Source of the DNA: Nocardioides turkmenicus
Lineage (GTDB): Bacteria; Actinomycetota; Actinomycetes; Propionibacteriales; Nocardioidaceae
Direction: 5' to 3'
NCBI RefSeq assembly: GCF_011045035.1
Contig: NZ_JAALAA010000003.1
Span: 1-64,000, forward strand
DNA length: 64,000 nucleotides
Shown one piece after another: positions 39,719 to 48,154 of this stretch; position 1 is the stretch's first letter, and every line of letters begins with the position of its first letter. A program made the position numbers and the translations under genes. The notes under the pieces were generated by a model. The model was not told the origin of the DNA, made no database searches, and saw nothing but the letters and a program-made list of their open reading frames with translations.

Positions 39719-39750
39719 CCGGGACGGGTGTCGAACCACGCCCGTCCCGG
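39719..39750 (+). terminator. Terminator after the second phoD
   Basis: CCGGGACGGG (39719-39728) pairs perfectly with CCCGTCCCGG (39741-39750) around a 12-base loop. Confidence 0.75.
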
Positions 39751-39773
39751 GTCGGGCGGCTTAACGTACCGAT

Positions 39774-40802
39774 GTGAGCAACGTCGTCGGCAACGCCGCG
39801 GTGGCGATCTTCCTCGGGGTGCTGCTGGCCGTCGCCGGCTTCGTCCCGGCAGCGGCGGTCGCCTACCGCCGCAGGGGCACGTTCCCGCTCGTACGCATCC
39901 TCCTGCTGTTGGCCGCCACGATCTATGCCGTGGCACTGTGGGCCTACACCCTGCTTCCGGTGCCCGACGTGGGCAGCTACGCCTGCGCGGGGACCCAGTT
40001 CCACCCGTTCGGGTTCGTCGCCGACATCCTGCGGGCGCGGGAGGAGGTCGGTCTCCGAGGGCTCCTCACCAGCGCCGCGTTCCTCCAGGTGGCGCTCAAC
40101 GTCGTCCTGTTCGTGCCCCTCGGCTTCTTCGTCCGGGCGATCGCCGGTCGGGGCGTGCTCGTCGCCGGCCTTCTCGGGCTGGCGACCTCGCTCCTCATCG
40201 AGCTCACCCAGCTCACCGGGATCTGGGGCCTCTACCCCTGCGCCTACCGTGTCTTCGACGTCGACGACCTGATGATCAACACCCTCGGCGCGGTGATCGG
40301 CTCCGTGATCTCCATGCGCCTCGTCCGCCCGCGCGCACGGAAGGCACCCACGACGGTCACCGTGGGTCGACGGCTGGTCGGGATGACCGCCGACCTGCTG
40401 GTCATCCTCGGCAGCGGCACCCCGCTCGCGCTGGCCTGGCGCGCGTGGCAGCTCTACGGGCTGGACGTGCCCTTCTCGGCGATCCCGGCGACCCCTCAGT
40501 ACTGGCTGCTCTGGGGTCCGCCGATCGTGCTGGAGACGGTCGCCGTCCTCGGCTTCGGGCGGACCGTCGGCGAGTGGGTCGTCGGCCTCCGCACGATCGC
40601 TCCGTCCGGGATGTGGTGGCGCCGGGTCGTCAAGCTGCTGACCGGTGCCGGCGGCCTCACCCTGCTGCTCATGGCCGACTTCCCCGGCTCGGGTCTCCTC
40701 CTGCTCGCCTTCGTCGCCGCGACCCTCGTGGTCCTCCCCCGCACCGACGGTCACCGGGGGCTGAGCAACATGCTCGCGGGGATGCGGGTCCGGCCGGACT
40801 GA
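39774..40802 (+). CDS. VanZ-RDD fusion membrane protein
   Basis: A 342-aa membrane protein with two domains. Residues about 1-185 form a VanZ-like domain (ALWAYTLLPVP, FHPFGFVADILR, LNVVLFVPLGFF, DVDDLMINTLGAVIG). Residues about 200-335 form an RDD domain (RRLVGMTADLLVILG, GRTVGEWVVGLRTI). VanZ proteins are linked to glycopeptide or cell-envelope stress and RDD proteins to ion transport, but the role here is unknown. The start is GTG at 39774. Confidence 0.85.
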   Translation: MSNVVGNAAVAIFLGVLLAVAGFVPAAAVAYRRRGTFPLVRILLLLAATIYAVALWAYTLLPVPDVGSYACAGTQFHPFGFVADILRAREEVGLRGLLTSAAFLQVALNVVLFVPLGFFVRAIAGRGVLVAGLLGLATSLLIELTQLTGIWGLYPCAYRVFDVDDLMINTLGAVIGSVISMRLVRPRARKAPTTVTVGRRLVGMTADLLVILGSGTPLALAWRAWQLYGLDVPFSAIPATPQYWLLWGPPIVLETVAVLGFGRTVGEWVVGLRTIAPSGMWWRRVVKLLTGAGGLTLLLMADFPGSGLLLLAFVAATLVVLPRTDGHRGLSNMLAGMRVRPD

Positions 40803-40820
40803 CTCCCGTCCTCGGCGTCC

Positions 40821-41213
40821 TCAGCGTCCGCTGGGCAGCGGCGACTCCTCGAGGTCGCCGGTGAGGTAGGCCAGCGTGACACCGTTCGAGAGCGCGATCC
40901 GCCGGGCGTCGTCGTCCCGGCGTCGGCGCAGCGACGTCAGGGTCGTGAGCACCCGCTCCGGGTGGTCGAGGAGCCAGAACCCGACCCGGACCACCCTGCG
41001 TCGCCACCGCCGCGGCAGCAGCCGGATCTGGTGGCGCCGTGTCGACGACCACGACGGCGCATCCCGCCTCGGCGTGACCTCGAGGAACCGGTTGGTCACC
41101 GTGATCCCCTCGTGGGTCGAGACCTGCTCGAACACGTCGACGTGGATCTCCTTCCAGGCGACGCTGACGGCTTCGCCGCTGAGCTCCACGACGAGGCTCT
41201 CGGGGGTCAGCAC
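40821..41213 (-). CDS. Hypothetical protein, possibly the C-terminal half of the upstream membrane protein
   Basis: A 130-aa frame reading LTPESLVVELSGEAVSVAWKEIHVDVFEQVS, suggestive of a PH-like/bacterial membrane-associated beta domain, then a basic segment. Taken as a separate gene, a GTG at 41213 overlaps the upstream stop by 7 bases and could be translationally coupled. Alternatively one gene has suffered a frameshift in the GACGATGACGAT tandem near 41225-41236. No product is recognised. Confidence 0.5.
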   Translation of the reverse strand: MLTPESLVVELSGEAVSVAWKEIHVDVFEQVSTHEGITVTNRFLEVTPRRDAPSWSSTRRHQIRLLPRRWRRRVVRVGFWLLDHPERVLTTLTSLRRRRDDDARRIALSNGVTLAYLTGDLEESPLPSGR

Positions 41214-41683
41214 CAACGCCCGGCGATCGTCATCGTCAACGCGTGGTCGACCACGACCACCGCGAAGAACGCCGCCGCTGCCGTGCACAACACCCCGATC
41301 ACCACCATGCCGCTCCGGAACGAGAGCCCCGCGAACTGGCACAGCATCCCCACGAAGCACACGAGCATCAGCTCGCCACAGATCCCCGGTCCCCGCCGCA
41401 GCCTGATCTCGATCCCGCCGCCGTCCAGCCGCCGGATCCTGCGGTGGGCGCTGCGGTTGCCGATGCGTACGCCTTTCATCAGCTGCACGCAGATCGACAG
41501 CAGGACGAACATCACCCCGCAGGTGAATCCGATCAGGTACGGCCCGACCTCCCCGGCGTCCGCCGCCAAGGAGCCGACGCACAGCGCGAGACCGAACAGC
41601 AGGTTGACCAGCCCGAGCAGCGTCCATCCCACCCGGCGCGCCGCCGGCTTCCACGGCGACCCGAGATCCTCGTCCCTGACCAC
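41207..41683 (-). CDS. Hypothetical membrane protein
   Basis: A 158-aa protein with four predicted hydrophobic helices (VGWTLLGLVNLLFGLALCVG, YLIGFTCGVMFVLLSICV, GELMLVCFVGMLCQFAG, MVVIGVLCTAAAAFFAVVV) and a basic Arg-rich loop in the middle. The frame ends abruptly in AGRWC right after the last helix, where the alternative frame continues plausibly. No family is recognised. Confidence 0.6.
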   Translation of the reverse strand: MVRDEDLGSPWKPAARRVGWTLLGLVNLLFGLALCVGSLAADAGEVGPYLIGFTCGVMFVLLSICVQLMKGVRIGNRSAHRRIRRLDGGGIEIRLRRGPGICGELMLVCFVGMLCQFAGLSFRSGMVVIGVLCTAAAAFFAVVVVDHALTMTIAGRWC

Positions 41684-41736
41684 GCCGTAGACCCTAGACG
41701 GCGTACGTCACCGCCGCCCCGGGGTATACGTATCTC

Positions 41737-42315
41737 GTGATGCTGCTCGCGATCATCTGCGTTCTCGGGGCCGCGTGGTCCTTCTTCGTCGCCGCACGGC
41801 CGGACGTCGGCTTCTTCCTCGAGGAGGGCTGGAAGTTCCGCGACGCCGAGCCCTCCGACCTCTACCTCGGCGTGACCCGCTTCGGCGCGGCCGTCACCGG
41901 CATCGCCTGCCTCGTGTTCGCCGCGATCTTCGCTTTCAGCGGGCCCAGCGACACCGTGTCTCCTCCAACGGAACGTGCCGATCCCTCGCCAACCCGATCT
42001 GGTCCGGCCGTCACAGTCACAGCACGGCCGCCCAGTCCCGAGCAGGCGGCCAAGAAGAAGGCCAAGGAGCAGTGCCAAGATCTCCTGCCTCTCATCGAGG
42101 ATGAGGCGGAGTGGAACCCCCAAGGGAAACTTGCCAACCGCGACCACGTTTCCTCCATCGTCGCCTACCAGCAAGCCACGATGACGCTCGAGTCGCGGCC
42201 TGACGGCGACCTCGTCACGATCCGAAGCGATCTACCCACGGTCGACAAGTTCGTGCGGCCCCTCGTCACGATGACATCGTCCAGCGCCACGTGTGTCGCT
42301 AACAAAGGTGACTAG
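41737..42315 (+). CDS. Hypothetical protein with two N-terminal membrane helices
   Basis: A 192-aa protein starting GTG ATG. The first helix covers residues 2-20, the motif FFLEEGWKFRDAEPSDLYLGVTR is similar to small DUF6199-type membrane proteins, and a second helix covers about 50-68. A Pro/Thr-rich linker and a soluble C-terminal domain with two Cys (CQDLLPLI, ATCVANKGD) follow, probably outside the cell. Function is unknown. It converges on the membrane protein that ends the WXG operon. Confidence 0.65.
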   Translation: MMLLAIICVLGAAWSFFVAARPDVGFFLEEGWKFRDAEPSDLYLGVTRFGAAVTGIACLVFAAIFAFSGPSDTVSPPTERADPSPTRSGPAVTVTARPPSPEQAAKKKAKEQCQDLLPLIEDEAEWNPQGKLANRDHVSSIVAYQQATMTLESRPDGDLVTIRSDLPTVDKFVRPLVTMTSSSATCVANKGD

Positions 42316-42331
42316 AGGCGTCGGCGTCACG

Positions 42332-42808
42332 CTACGCCCAGAGCCCGACGTACTCGATGAACATCCGGAACCCGCCGTTGAACTCGGCAGCGTTGGTGAT
42401 CGCGTTGATGAGGCGTACGACCCAGAAGACGACCAACGTGTAGCCGACCCCGAGCGCGATCCCGGAGACCGCAGCGCCCGTGCCGGTCGCCTTCGCCCGG
42501 CTGACGCCGAGGTGGCCGAGGACGACCGCCACGGCGATCGGGACGATCGAGGCGATCATCAGCAGCCCGAGAATCAGCCAGACGACCTGGCGATCCTCCA
42601 TGTTGTAGAGGGCGTTGTAGTAGCCCTGGCTGACCTTCGGGATACCGACGATCACCCGCACCAGCGCGACGATCCCCAGCATCCCGGCCGCGAGCCCCAG
42701 GGCCGTCATCCCGAGCCAGCCGCCACTTCGTGGATTGCCTTGAGACGACGGCGTGGTTGTCGCCGTCCATGCCGGCCCTGCTCCTGCCGCCTCGTGTGCC
42801 TGCGACAT
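42332..42808 (-). CDS. DUF4190-like membrane protein, last gene of the WXG operon
   Basis: A 158-aa protein with a Pro/Thr-rich soluble start and about four predicted membrane helices (GLAAGMLGIVALVRVIVG, VVWLILGLLMIASIVPIAVAVV, VSGIALGVGYTLVVFWVVRL). ATG at 42808 lies 5 bases after the lipoprotein stop, so it belongs to the same transcript as the DUF6571-like gene. A role in anchoring or protection against the effector is possible but unproven. Confidence 0.7.
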   Translation of the reverse strand: MSQAHEAAGAGPAWTATTTPSSQGNPRSGGWLGMTALGLAAGMLGIVALVRVIVGIPKVSQGYYNALYNMEDRQVVWLILGLLMIASIVPIAVAVVLGHLGVSRAKATGTGAAVSGIALGVGYTLVVFWVVRLINAITNAAEFNGGFRMFIEYVGLWA

Positions 42809-42813
42809 CGGGC

Positions 42814-43446
42814 TCACCCCAACCTGGTCGACAACCAACTGGGCGCGTCGCCACGATCCGGGCGGGGTGCGCCCTCGGCGCGTTCCGACAGCGCTTCAGT
42901 GCTGGTGGTCGATGTGTCTGCTCCCTCGATCACGTCTCCCAAATTCGAGTCTGCGTCCTCGATGAGGGCAACGATGGCCTTCGCGTCTTTAGTTGGATCT
43001 GTATGGCCAGGGGTGTAGATGAGGTGGATGAGGTAGTCGTCGGTAGCAGCACCGACGTAGTACTTCTCCCTCACCCCGCTGTCGTCGCGCGTGACGCGGG
43101 CAGCATCGAGCTCCTCCAGGCCGGCCACTTCAACTTCGGATCCGGCCTTGGTGAGGTCCGCTACGCGTTGCGCCATCTTGGCGTCGTCACCGTCGGATCG
43201 AGCCCCGGCATTCACCGTCACAACCGAATGACCAAGAGTGTCGTCATAGATAACACACGAGGCACTGTTCGACGACGAGTCGCTTTTCTCTACGCGCAGT
43301 ACGTCCTCGCCGAAAATGCCCTCGAGGACGCCGTCACTGAATATTCCGCACATCGAATCACCTTCTGTCTGCGCGGACTCCTGGCCGCACGCAACGGCAA
43401 CGAGAATGAACGCAAGAGACACCGCTTGGAGTGCCCACCGAATCAC
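42814..43446 (-). CDS. Lipoprotein coupled to the DUF6571-like gene
   Basis: A 210-aa protein whose signal peptide (VIRWALQAVSLAFILVAVAC) ends in a lipobox with Cys20. The mature part has two further Cys (MCGIFSDG, ASCVIYDD) as in DUF3558-like lipoproteins. GTG at 43446 overlaps the upstream stop by four bases (GTGA), which fixes the start. A surface lipoprotein directly behind a WXG-headed protein is a plausible immunity or receptor candidate; this rests on context only. Confidence 0.7.
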   Translation of the reverse strand: MIRWALQAVSLAFILVAVACGQESAQTEGDSMCGIFSDGVLEGIFGEDVLRVEKSDSSSNSASCVIYDDTLGHSVVTVNAGARSDGDDAKMAQRVADLTKAGSEVEVAGLEELDAARVTRDDSGVREKYYVGAATDDYLIHLIYTPGHTDPTKDAKAIVALIEDADSNLGDVIEGADTSTTSTEALSERAEGAPRPDRGDAPSWLSTRLG

Positions 43447-46070
43447 TTCTCGCCCCTCTTCCACTTCTGCTGGTCTTCGTAGTCCATCCCAGCTACTTCT
43501 TGCGCCTCGGCGACGGCTTCAGCGTAGTAGTGCTTGAACTCTTGTCGCCCATCCGTCGCCGATTCCTCTGCTGCCGCAAGATCCAAACTGTACGAGTCGG
43601 ATGTTGGATCCTTAAGATCCTGCCAGAGCGTTTCGAGGCGCTCACGCTGCCCCGCCAATTCGGGCACGTCCTTGATATCGTCGGAGTTGAAGATGTCGGG
43701 GTGGAAAGAGGGGCCATCGGGCCCTTGAACGATGAACTCCTTCGGAACATCATCGATCATCCCGGCGCGAAGGTAACTATTCATCAAGTTACGCTCGATG
43801 AGTGCATCTTGCGTTCGAACTGTCTTCGGGTCGTGGTAGTCGACCTCACCCGATGCGCCGATCGTTCCCTTCAACGCGTCAAGACCACTAGATGTCGCGG
43901 TGTCCACGCCGGTGGTGATCAGATGAGTTCCCGCCTTGCCCACCGATTCCTTGAGGACGTCACCGACGACGTCGCCGGCGCCCGGCACGAAACCGGCCGC
44001 TACATCGAAAGCCTTCTGCATGTACGCAGCGTTCGCCGCCTCACGCATGTCGTCCTCGACATTGACTAGGACAGAGAATCCGATGGAGTTCCCCAGCACC
44101 GCTCCTGTGTCACTGGTCTGTTTTGAGATCAGGGCACGCAACTTGTCATCGGACACTTCGCCCTTGTTATCGGCAATAATCGCATCAACACGCTCGTTGC
44201 CTTCGTGAGCTAGTGCAGCGTTGAGAACTTGCACCCCAGTGTCGTCCCCTCGACCCATCTCGCCAAGGACGATCTTCATCTCGTTCGGAGACACGGAGAG
44301 TGGTCCACCTTCACCGCCGCCGTCCGGCAGGAGAGTGTTGTACACATCGTCTGAGTAGCCAGCAGCAATGGCGCCCAGGCTGTCGTTGAACTCAGGCCAG
44401 GTGTGCCAGGCCTTGTTTCCGTCGATCAACCATCCTTCAGCGCCGCTGTTGCTGTGCTCGGCGATGGTCTTGAACAGCCGGTCCGTCAAGTGGTTGCTGA
44501 ACTCTGCGTCGCCGGACTCTCTCGCCCCCACGGTGGCGGCTTCGAGCGCCAGACCGAGTCCGTCACCCTCGTCACTGCCCTTGTTGCCCGCGAAGGTGCG
44601 CTCCCGAATGAAGTAGTCGAACCGGTCGTCCTTGTCGCCGTTGTCGAGAGTGCCGTCCTTGAAGAATTGCTGCGCCGCTTCAGGCGAGTGAGCCATCCCG
44701 CCGAGCAGGTTCGCCATGCCATCGTTGGCAGACCCGGACTGCAACTCGTAGGCCCCGCGTCCACGCGCCGCGTAGTCGACATCAGCATCGGGGTCCACCA
44801 AGCCGACGTCCTTCGGCTTCCACACTGGATCGCCGTCGTGACCGCGCTCCCAGTTGTAGACGTCATCGGTGAGGTTGTACATGAAGTCAGTCTGGAACGT
44901 CGAGCCGTCCTCACCGCCCTTCTTGATCATGAGTGTCAGAGCCGACGCGTTCTCGTCATCACCTTCAGTGATCGACTTGAACCACTCATCTGCGAGGCCC
45001 TTCGGGTCGGGGTGACCCTGGGTATAAGTCGCAAGGGCGGAACCACCTGCACGTAGGAACTCGGAGTAGACCTTTCGATCAGCCTCGTCGATCTTGCCCC
45101 CGCTGAACGCTTCGCCGTTCTCGTGCTTGATCGCGTCAGCCCACTGGTCGGGCGAGACGTTGGTGAAGAGTTCCTTGGTGAACTCGGCGTCCTTCTTGTA
45201 CGCCCCGAGGAGGGTCGCCGTATCTCCGCTGACGCCCTTGTTCTTGACGTCGTACTCGACCCAGTCCTCGATCACCCCGCGGCCGGTCGCACCCATCGCA
45301 GCATGCAGGTCGACACCGGTGCCCTCGGCATTCTTGAAGGCGTTGGCGATGCCCTCGCGACCCATCTGGCTCATGATCTCGCGCTTGAGCTCGGGCTCGT
45401 CCTCGAGCTCGTCCATGTAGGCCGCGTAGCGCTGCATCGCCGCCTTGTCAGGCTTGTCGCCGTCTTCCTGGCCGGAGGCGAGGATCTTGCCGATCTCGGG
45501 CGGGATGGCGTCGGCGATCTCACCATCGCCGCCGTCGTACCCGCCGCTCGTCGCGGTGTTGAGGACGCCCTCCAGCTCGGACTCGGCCTCGGTTGCGTCA
45601 GCCAGTGCCTTCGAGATGGTCTGAGCGTAGGAGTCCATCGTGCTCTGATCCGGGTGTCCCGTCGGCACACCGCGGCGGCCACCGGGAGCCGTCGACTCCG
45701 GCGGGGTGGGATCTTCGATCTCCACCTGCGTGCCGCCCGGGAACTTCACGGTCCACCCCTTGCCGACTGCGGCATCGTAGGCGGTCTTGGCGGACTCCTT
45801 CGCGCTCCGGAGTGACGAGGCCGCGCTGTCGAGTCCGGCGACGACTGCCGACAACGGAGCGGCGATGTCGTTCAGGTCCTCAACCAGACGCTTGTGGCGG
45901 CTGCGCGCGGCTTCGGAGCTGTTAGGCGTCTGCCAGGTCTCCGGCGGCTTGCCGGCATCCATCTCGTCCTGCTGGTCGATGAGCTTCTTGCGCAGACTGT
46001 TGAACTTGTCGGCGGCATCGCTCAGACCGTCAGGCTTCCAGCTCTGCAGCTTCTCGTACGTGACCGTCAT
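43443..46070 (-). CDS. Large WXG-headed protein, DUF6571-like
   Basis: An 875-aa protein without a signal peptide. Residues 1-105 form a helical hairpin clearly related to the head of the effectors at 7.3 and 8.9 kb (YEKLQSWKPDGLSDAADKF against FGQVKTWKAAPLGDAGDGL). The rest is mostly acidic and helical, with ENGEAFSGGKIDEADR, GMANLLGGMAHSPEAAQQFF and SIGFSVLVNVEDD segments reminding me of DUF6571 proteins of Streptomyces. No enzymatic motif was found. ATGA coupling to the small upstream gene and GTGA coupling to the lipoprotein gene indicate one functional unit. Confidence 0.72.
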   Translation of the reverse strand: MTVTYEKLQSWKPDGLSDAADKFNSLRKKLIDQQDEMDAGKPPETWQTPNSSEAARSRHKRLVEDLNDIAAPLSAVVAGLDSAASSLRSAKESAKTAYDAAVGKGWTVKFPGGTQVEIEDPTPPESTAPGGRRGVPTGHPDQSTMDSYAQTISKALADATEAESELEGVLNTATSGGYDGGDGEIADAIPPEIGKILASGQEDGDKPDKAAMQRYAAYMDELEDEPELKREIMSQMGREGIANAFKNAEGTGVDLHAAMGATGRGVIEDWVEYDVKNKGVSGDTATLLGAYKKDAEFTKELFTNVSPDQWADAIKHENGEAFSGGKIDEADRKVYSEFLRAGGSALATYTQGHPDPKGLADEWFKSITEGDDENASALTLMIKKGGEDGSTFQTDFMYNLTDDVYNWERGHDGDPVWKPKDVGLVDPDADVDYAARGRGAYELQSGSANDGMANLLGGMAHSPEAAQQFFKDGTLDNGDKDDRFDYFIRERTFAGNKGSDEGDGLGLALEAATVGARESGDAEFSNHLTDRLFKTIAEHSNSGAEGWLIDGNKAWHTWPEFNDSLGAIAAGYSDDVYNTLLPDGGGEGGPLSVSPNEMKIVLGEMGRGDDTGVQVLNAALAHEGNERVDAIIADNKGEVSDDKLRALISKQTSDTGAVLGNSIGFSVLVNVEDDMREAANAAYMQKAFDVAAGFVPGAGDVVGDVLKESVGKAGTHLITTGVDTATSSGLDALKGTIGASGEVDYHDPKTVRTQDALIERNLMNSYLRAGMIDDVPKEFIVQGPDGPSFHPDIFNSDDIKDVPELAGQRERLETLWQDLKDPTSDSYSLDLAAAEESATDGRQEFKHYYAEAVAEAQEVAGMDYEDQQKWKRGEK

Positions 46071-46375
46071 CGCTGACCCACCTGCTGATTGATCTTGTTA
46101 CCGGTCCGCTGACTGGTCTCGTCGGCGGCGACGATGTGGTCGGCCGCGTTGTTCGTGAGCTCGTGGTGGCTGTTCGCCGACTTCACCCACGCGTCGAGGT
46201 TGGTCTTCAGCTCGGTCTTGAGCTTGTTCGCCGCACCAACGCAGGTGCTGCCGGGGAGAGCGGAGGTGATCGCACTGATCGAGTCAGAGAAGTCGATACC
46301 TTTGACGTTGTTCGCTGCGGCTTGGATCTTCTGCGCAGACTTCCTGACGTCTGCTTCGATCATCTGCACATTCAT
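46067..46375 (-). CDS. Small ESX/WXG100-like helical protein
   Basis: A 102-aa, alpha-helical protein (MIEADVRKSAQKIQAAANNV, ANKLKTELKTNLDAWVKSANSHHELTN) without a signal peptide. Its stop overlaps the start of the 875-aa protein by ATGA. It occupies the same position as the 100-aa protein at 7.0 kb and is similar in size and layout, so both are likely partners of WXG-headed export substrates. Confidence 0.72.
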   Translation of the reverse strand: MNVQMIEADVRKSAQKIQAAANNVKGIDFSDSISAITSALPGSTCVGAANKLKTELKTNLDAWVKSANSHHELTNNAADHIVAADETSQRTGNKINQQVGQR

Positions 46376-46629
46376 GCGCGGCCCCCAAGACCTTCGGCGG
46401 TGGTTACAACCACCTCATACCCCGATACCGGAGTTCTAAACATAAAAGTTTCAGACCGTTCGCGGCAGTCAACGCCCACCACGCCGCAGCGAAAATCGAG
46501 GTCGAATGTCGTTGGTCGGCATCGTAACCACCCGACACGGGCAGTCACCACAACATCGCGCACCTGCCAGCACGCCTCGGTATGCGCCCGTCGCATCGAT
46601 CTCCATCGCAATCGGACTTGACCTTCCGT
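46376..46629. other. Intergenic region between the WXG operon and padR
   Basis: The whole gap is 316 bases, relatively AT-rich near 46436-46450. Apart from the operator-like palindrome at 46399-46414 and the PadR-side repeats at 46630-46677, I see no gene or structured RNA. Confidence 0.45.
46399..46414 (-). promoter_or_regulatory. Perfect inverted repeat upstream of the WXG operon
   Basis: GGTGGTTACAACCACC has 7-base perfect arms around two bases and lies 24 bases before the start of the small WXG-like gene. Size and position fit a repressor operator; the regulator is unknown. Confidence 0.5.
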
Positions 46630-46677
46630 CACTACTCAGCGCTACTATGTACCAGTAGTCAGCAACACTGAGTAGTG
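46630..46677 (+). promoter_or_regulatory. Nested inverted repeats upstream of padR
   Basis: CACTACTCAG (46630-46639) pairs with CTGAGTAGTG (46668-46677), and inside it CTACT (46642-46646) pairs with AGTAG (46654-46658) around ATGTACC. The right arm ends just before the AAGGAGG ribosome-binding site of padR. PadR repressors are typically autoregulatory, so this is the probable operator. Confidence 0.6.
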
Positions 46678-46691
46678 GAAGGAGGTGCCCG

Positions 46692-47021
46692 ATGGGCAAG
46701 CAGATGACCGAGATGCTCAAGGGGACGCTGGAGGGGATCGTGCTGGCGTTCCTGACCGGCAACCCGGCGTACGGATACGAGATCACGACCTGGCTGCGGA
46801 GCCAGGGGTTCACCGATATCGCCGAGGGCACGGTCTACGCGCTGCTGGTCCGGATCGAGAAGAACGGGCTGGTGGACGTGGAGAAGCGGCCGTCGGAGAA
46901 GGGGCCGCCGCGGAAGGTCTACTCGCTCAACGCAGACGGCGAGAAGTACCTCGAAGAGTTCTGGACCACCTGGGGGTTCCTGGCCGAACGGCTGGAGAGC
47001 CTGCGTACGGAAGGGAAGTAA
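46692..47021 (+). CDS. PadR-family transcriptional regulator
   Basis: A 109-aa winged-helix protein: GIVLAFLTGNPAYGYEITTWLRSQGF near residue 15, GTVYALLVRIEKNGLVDVEKR near 46 and RKVYSLNADGEKYLEEF near 73. It is a short PadR type with one C-terminal dimerisation helix. AAGGAGG precedes the ATG. It heads an operon with a DUF1048 protein and an ABC exporter, which it presumably represses. Confidence 0.93.
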   Translation: MGKQMTEMLKGTLEGIVLAFLTGNPAYGYEITTWLRSQGFTDIAEGTVYALLVRIEKNGLVDVEKRPSEKGPPRKVYSLNADGEKYLEEFWTTWGFLAERLESLRTEGK

Positions 47022-47024
47022 GAC

Positions 47025-47396
47025 ATGTCTATCCGATCGATGTTCGAGACGGTCGTCGGCGAGCTCGAGCTCAAGAAGCGCTGGCGGCAGCTCAAGGCCC
47101 GCAAGCAGCAGCTCCCCGACAACCACCGCAAGGCGCACGATGCGGTCGAGCGCTACCTGATGTACTCCGCCGGCATCGCCGACGGCGCGATCGTGACAGC
47201 GATGGCCGAGGACCTCCTCGAGCTCTTCGAGCAGAGCGCCGCCGACGGCACGCCGGTGAGCGCGATCGTCGGCGACAACCCCGTCGAGTTCGCCGAGGAG
47301 TTCGGCAGGAACTACGCAGAGGGCGCCTGGATCAAGAAGGAGCGCGCCCGGCTCAACGAGGCGATCGAAGCCATCAACAAGGAGGAGGAGTCATGA
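47025..47396 (+). CDS. DUF1048-family protein
   Basis: A 123-aa helical cytoplasmic protein (KKRWRQLKARKQQLPDNHRKAHDAVERYL; FAEEFGRNYAEGAWIKKERARLNEAIE). DUF1048 proteins are regularly found between PadR regulators and ABC transporter genes. It begins 4 bases after padR and overlaps the ATPase gene by ATGA. Molecular role is unknown. Confidence 0.85.
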   Translation: MSIRSMFETVVGELELKKRWRQLKARKQQLPDNHRKAHDAVERYLMYSAGIADGAIVTAMAEDLLELFEQSAADGTPVSAIVGDNPVEFAEEFGRNYAEGAWIKKERARLNEAIEAINKEEES

Positions 47397-48154
47397 GCGC
47401 GACAGCCGCGATCTCCGTACGCGGTCTGGAGAAGTCCTACAAGGACAACCAAGTGCTGCGGGGTGTGGACTTCGAGGTGGCGCGGGGATCGATCTTCGCG
47501 CTGCTCGGGTCGAACGGAGCCGGCAAGACCACGGCCGTACGCATCCTCTCGACGCTCCTGAAACCTGATGCCGGCGCGGCGCTGGTCGAGGGTGCCTCGG
47601 TTGTGGAGGAGGCGCAGCAGGTGCGGGAGGTGATCTCGTTGACCGGCCAGTTCGCGGCGGTCGACGAGATCCTGACCGGCCGGGAGAACCTGGTCCTGGT
47701 CGCGAAGCTCCGCCACCTCCCCTCCCCCGGCGACGTGGCCGACGGGCTGCTCGAGCGCTTCGACCTGGTCGAGGCGGGCGCCCGGAAGGTCGGGACGTAC
47801 TCCGGGGGGATGCGGCGGCGACTGGACATCGCGATGAGCCTCATCGGCTCGCCGTCGGTGATCTTCCTCGACGAGCCGACGACGGGGCTGGACCCGGAGG
47901 CGCGGCTGGAGGTGTGGAAGGTCGTCAAGGAGCTGACCGAGCAGGGCACGACCGTGCTGCTCACCACGCAGTACCTCGAGGAGGCCGAGCAGCTCGCCGA
48001 CCGGATCGCGATCCTCCACGGCGGGACGATCATCGCCAACGGGACCCTCGCCGAGCTCAAGGCGATGCTGCCGCCGGCGAAGGTCGAGTACGTCGAGAAG
48101 CAGCCGTCGCTGGAGGAGATCTTCCTTTCACTCACAGGAAAGAGTCAGTCATGA
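47393..48154 (+). CDS. ABC transporter ATP-binding protein (DrrA-like)
   Basis: A 253-aa ATPase of the multidrug/daunorubicin exporter type. Walker A GSNGAGKT is near residue 39, the signature YSGGMRRR near 138, Walker B VIFLDEPTTGLD near 158 and the switch His position is occupied in VLLTTQYLEEAE near 186 (Gln where many transporters have His, as in DrrA). The ATGA overlap at both ends shows coupling with the DUF1048 and permease genes. Confidence 0.93.
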   Translation: MSATAAISVRGLEKSYKDNQVLRGVDFEVARGSIFALLGSNGAGKTTAVRILSTLLKPDAGAALVEGASVVEEAQQVREVISLTGQFAAVDEILTGRENLVLVAKLRHLPSPGDVADGLLERFDLVEAGARKVGTYSGGMRRRLDIAMSLIGSPSVIFLDEPTTGLDPEARLEVWKVVKELTEQGTTVLLTTQYLEEAEQLADRIAILHGGTIIANGTLAELKAMLPPAKVEYVEKQPSLEEIFLSLTGKSQS

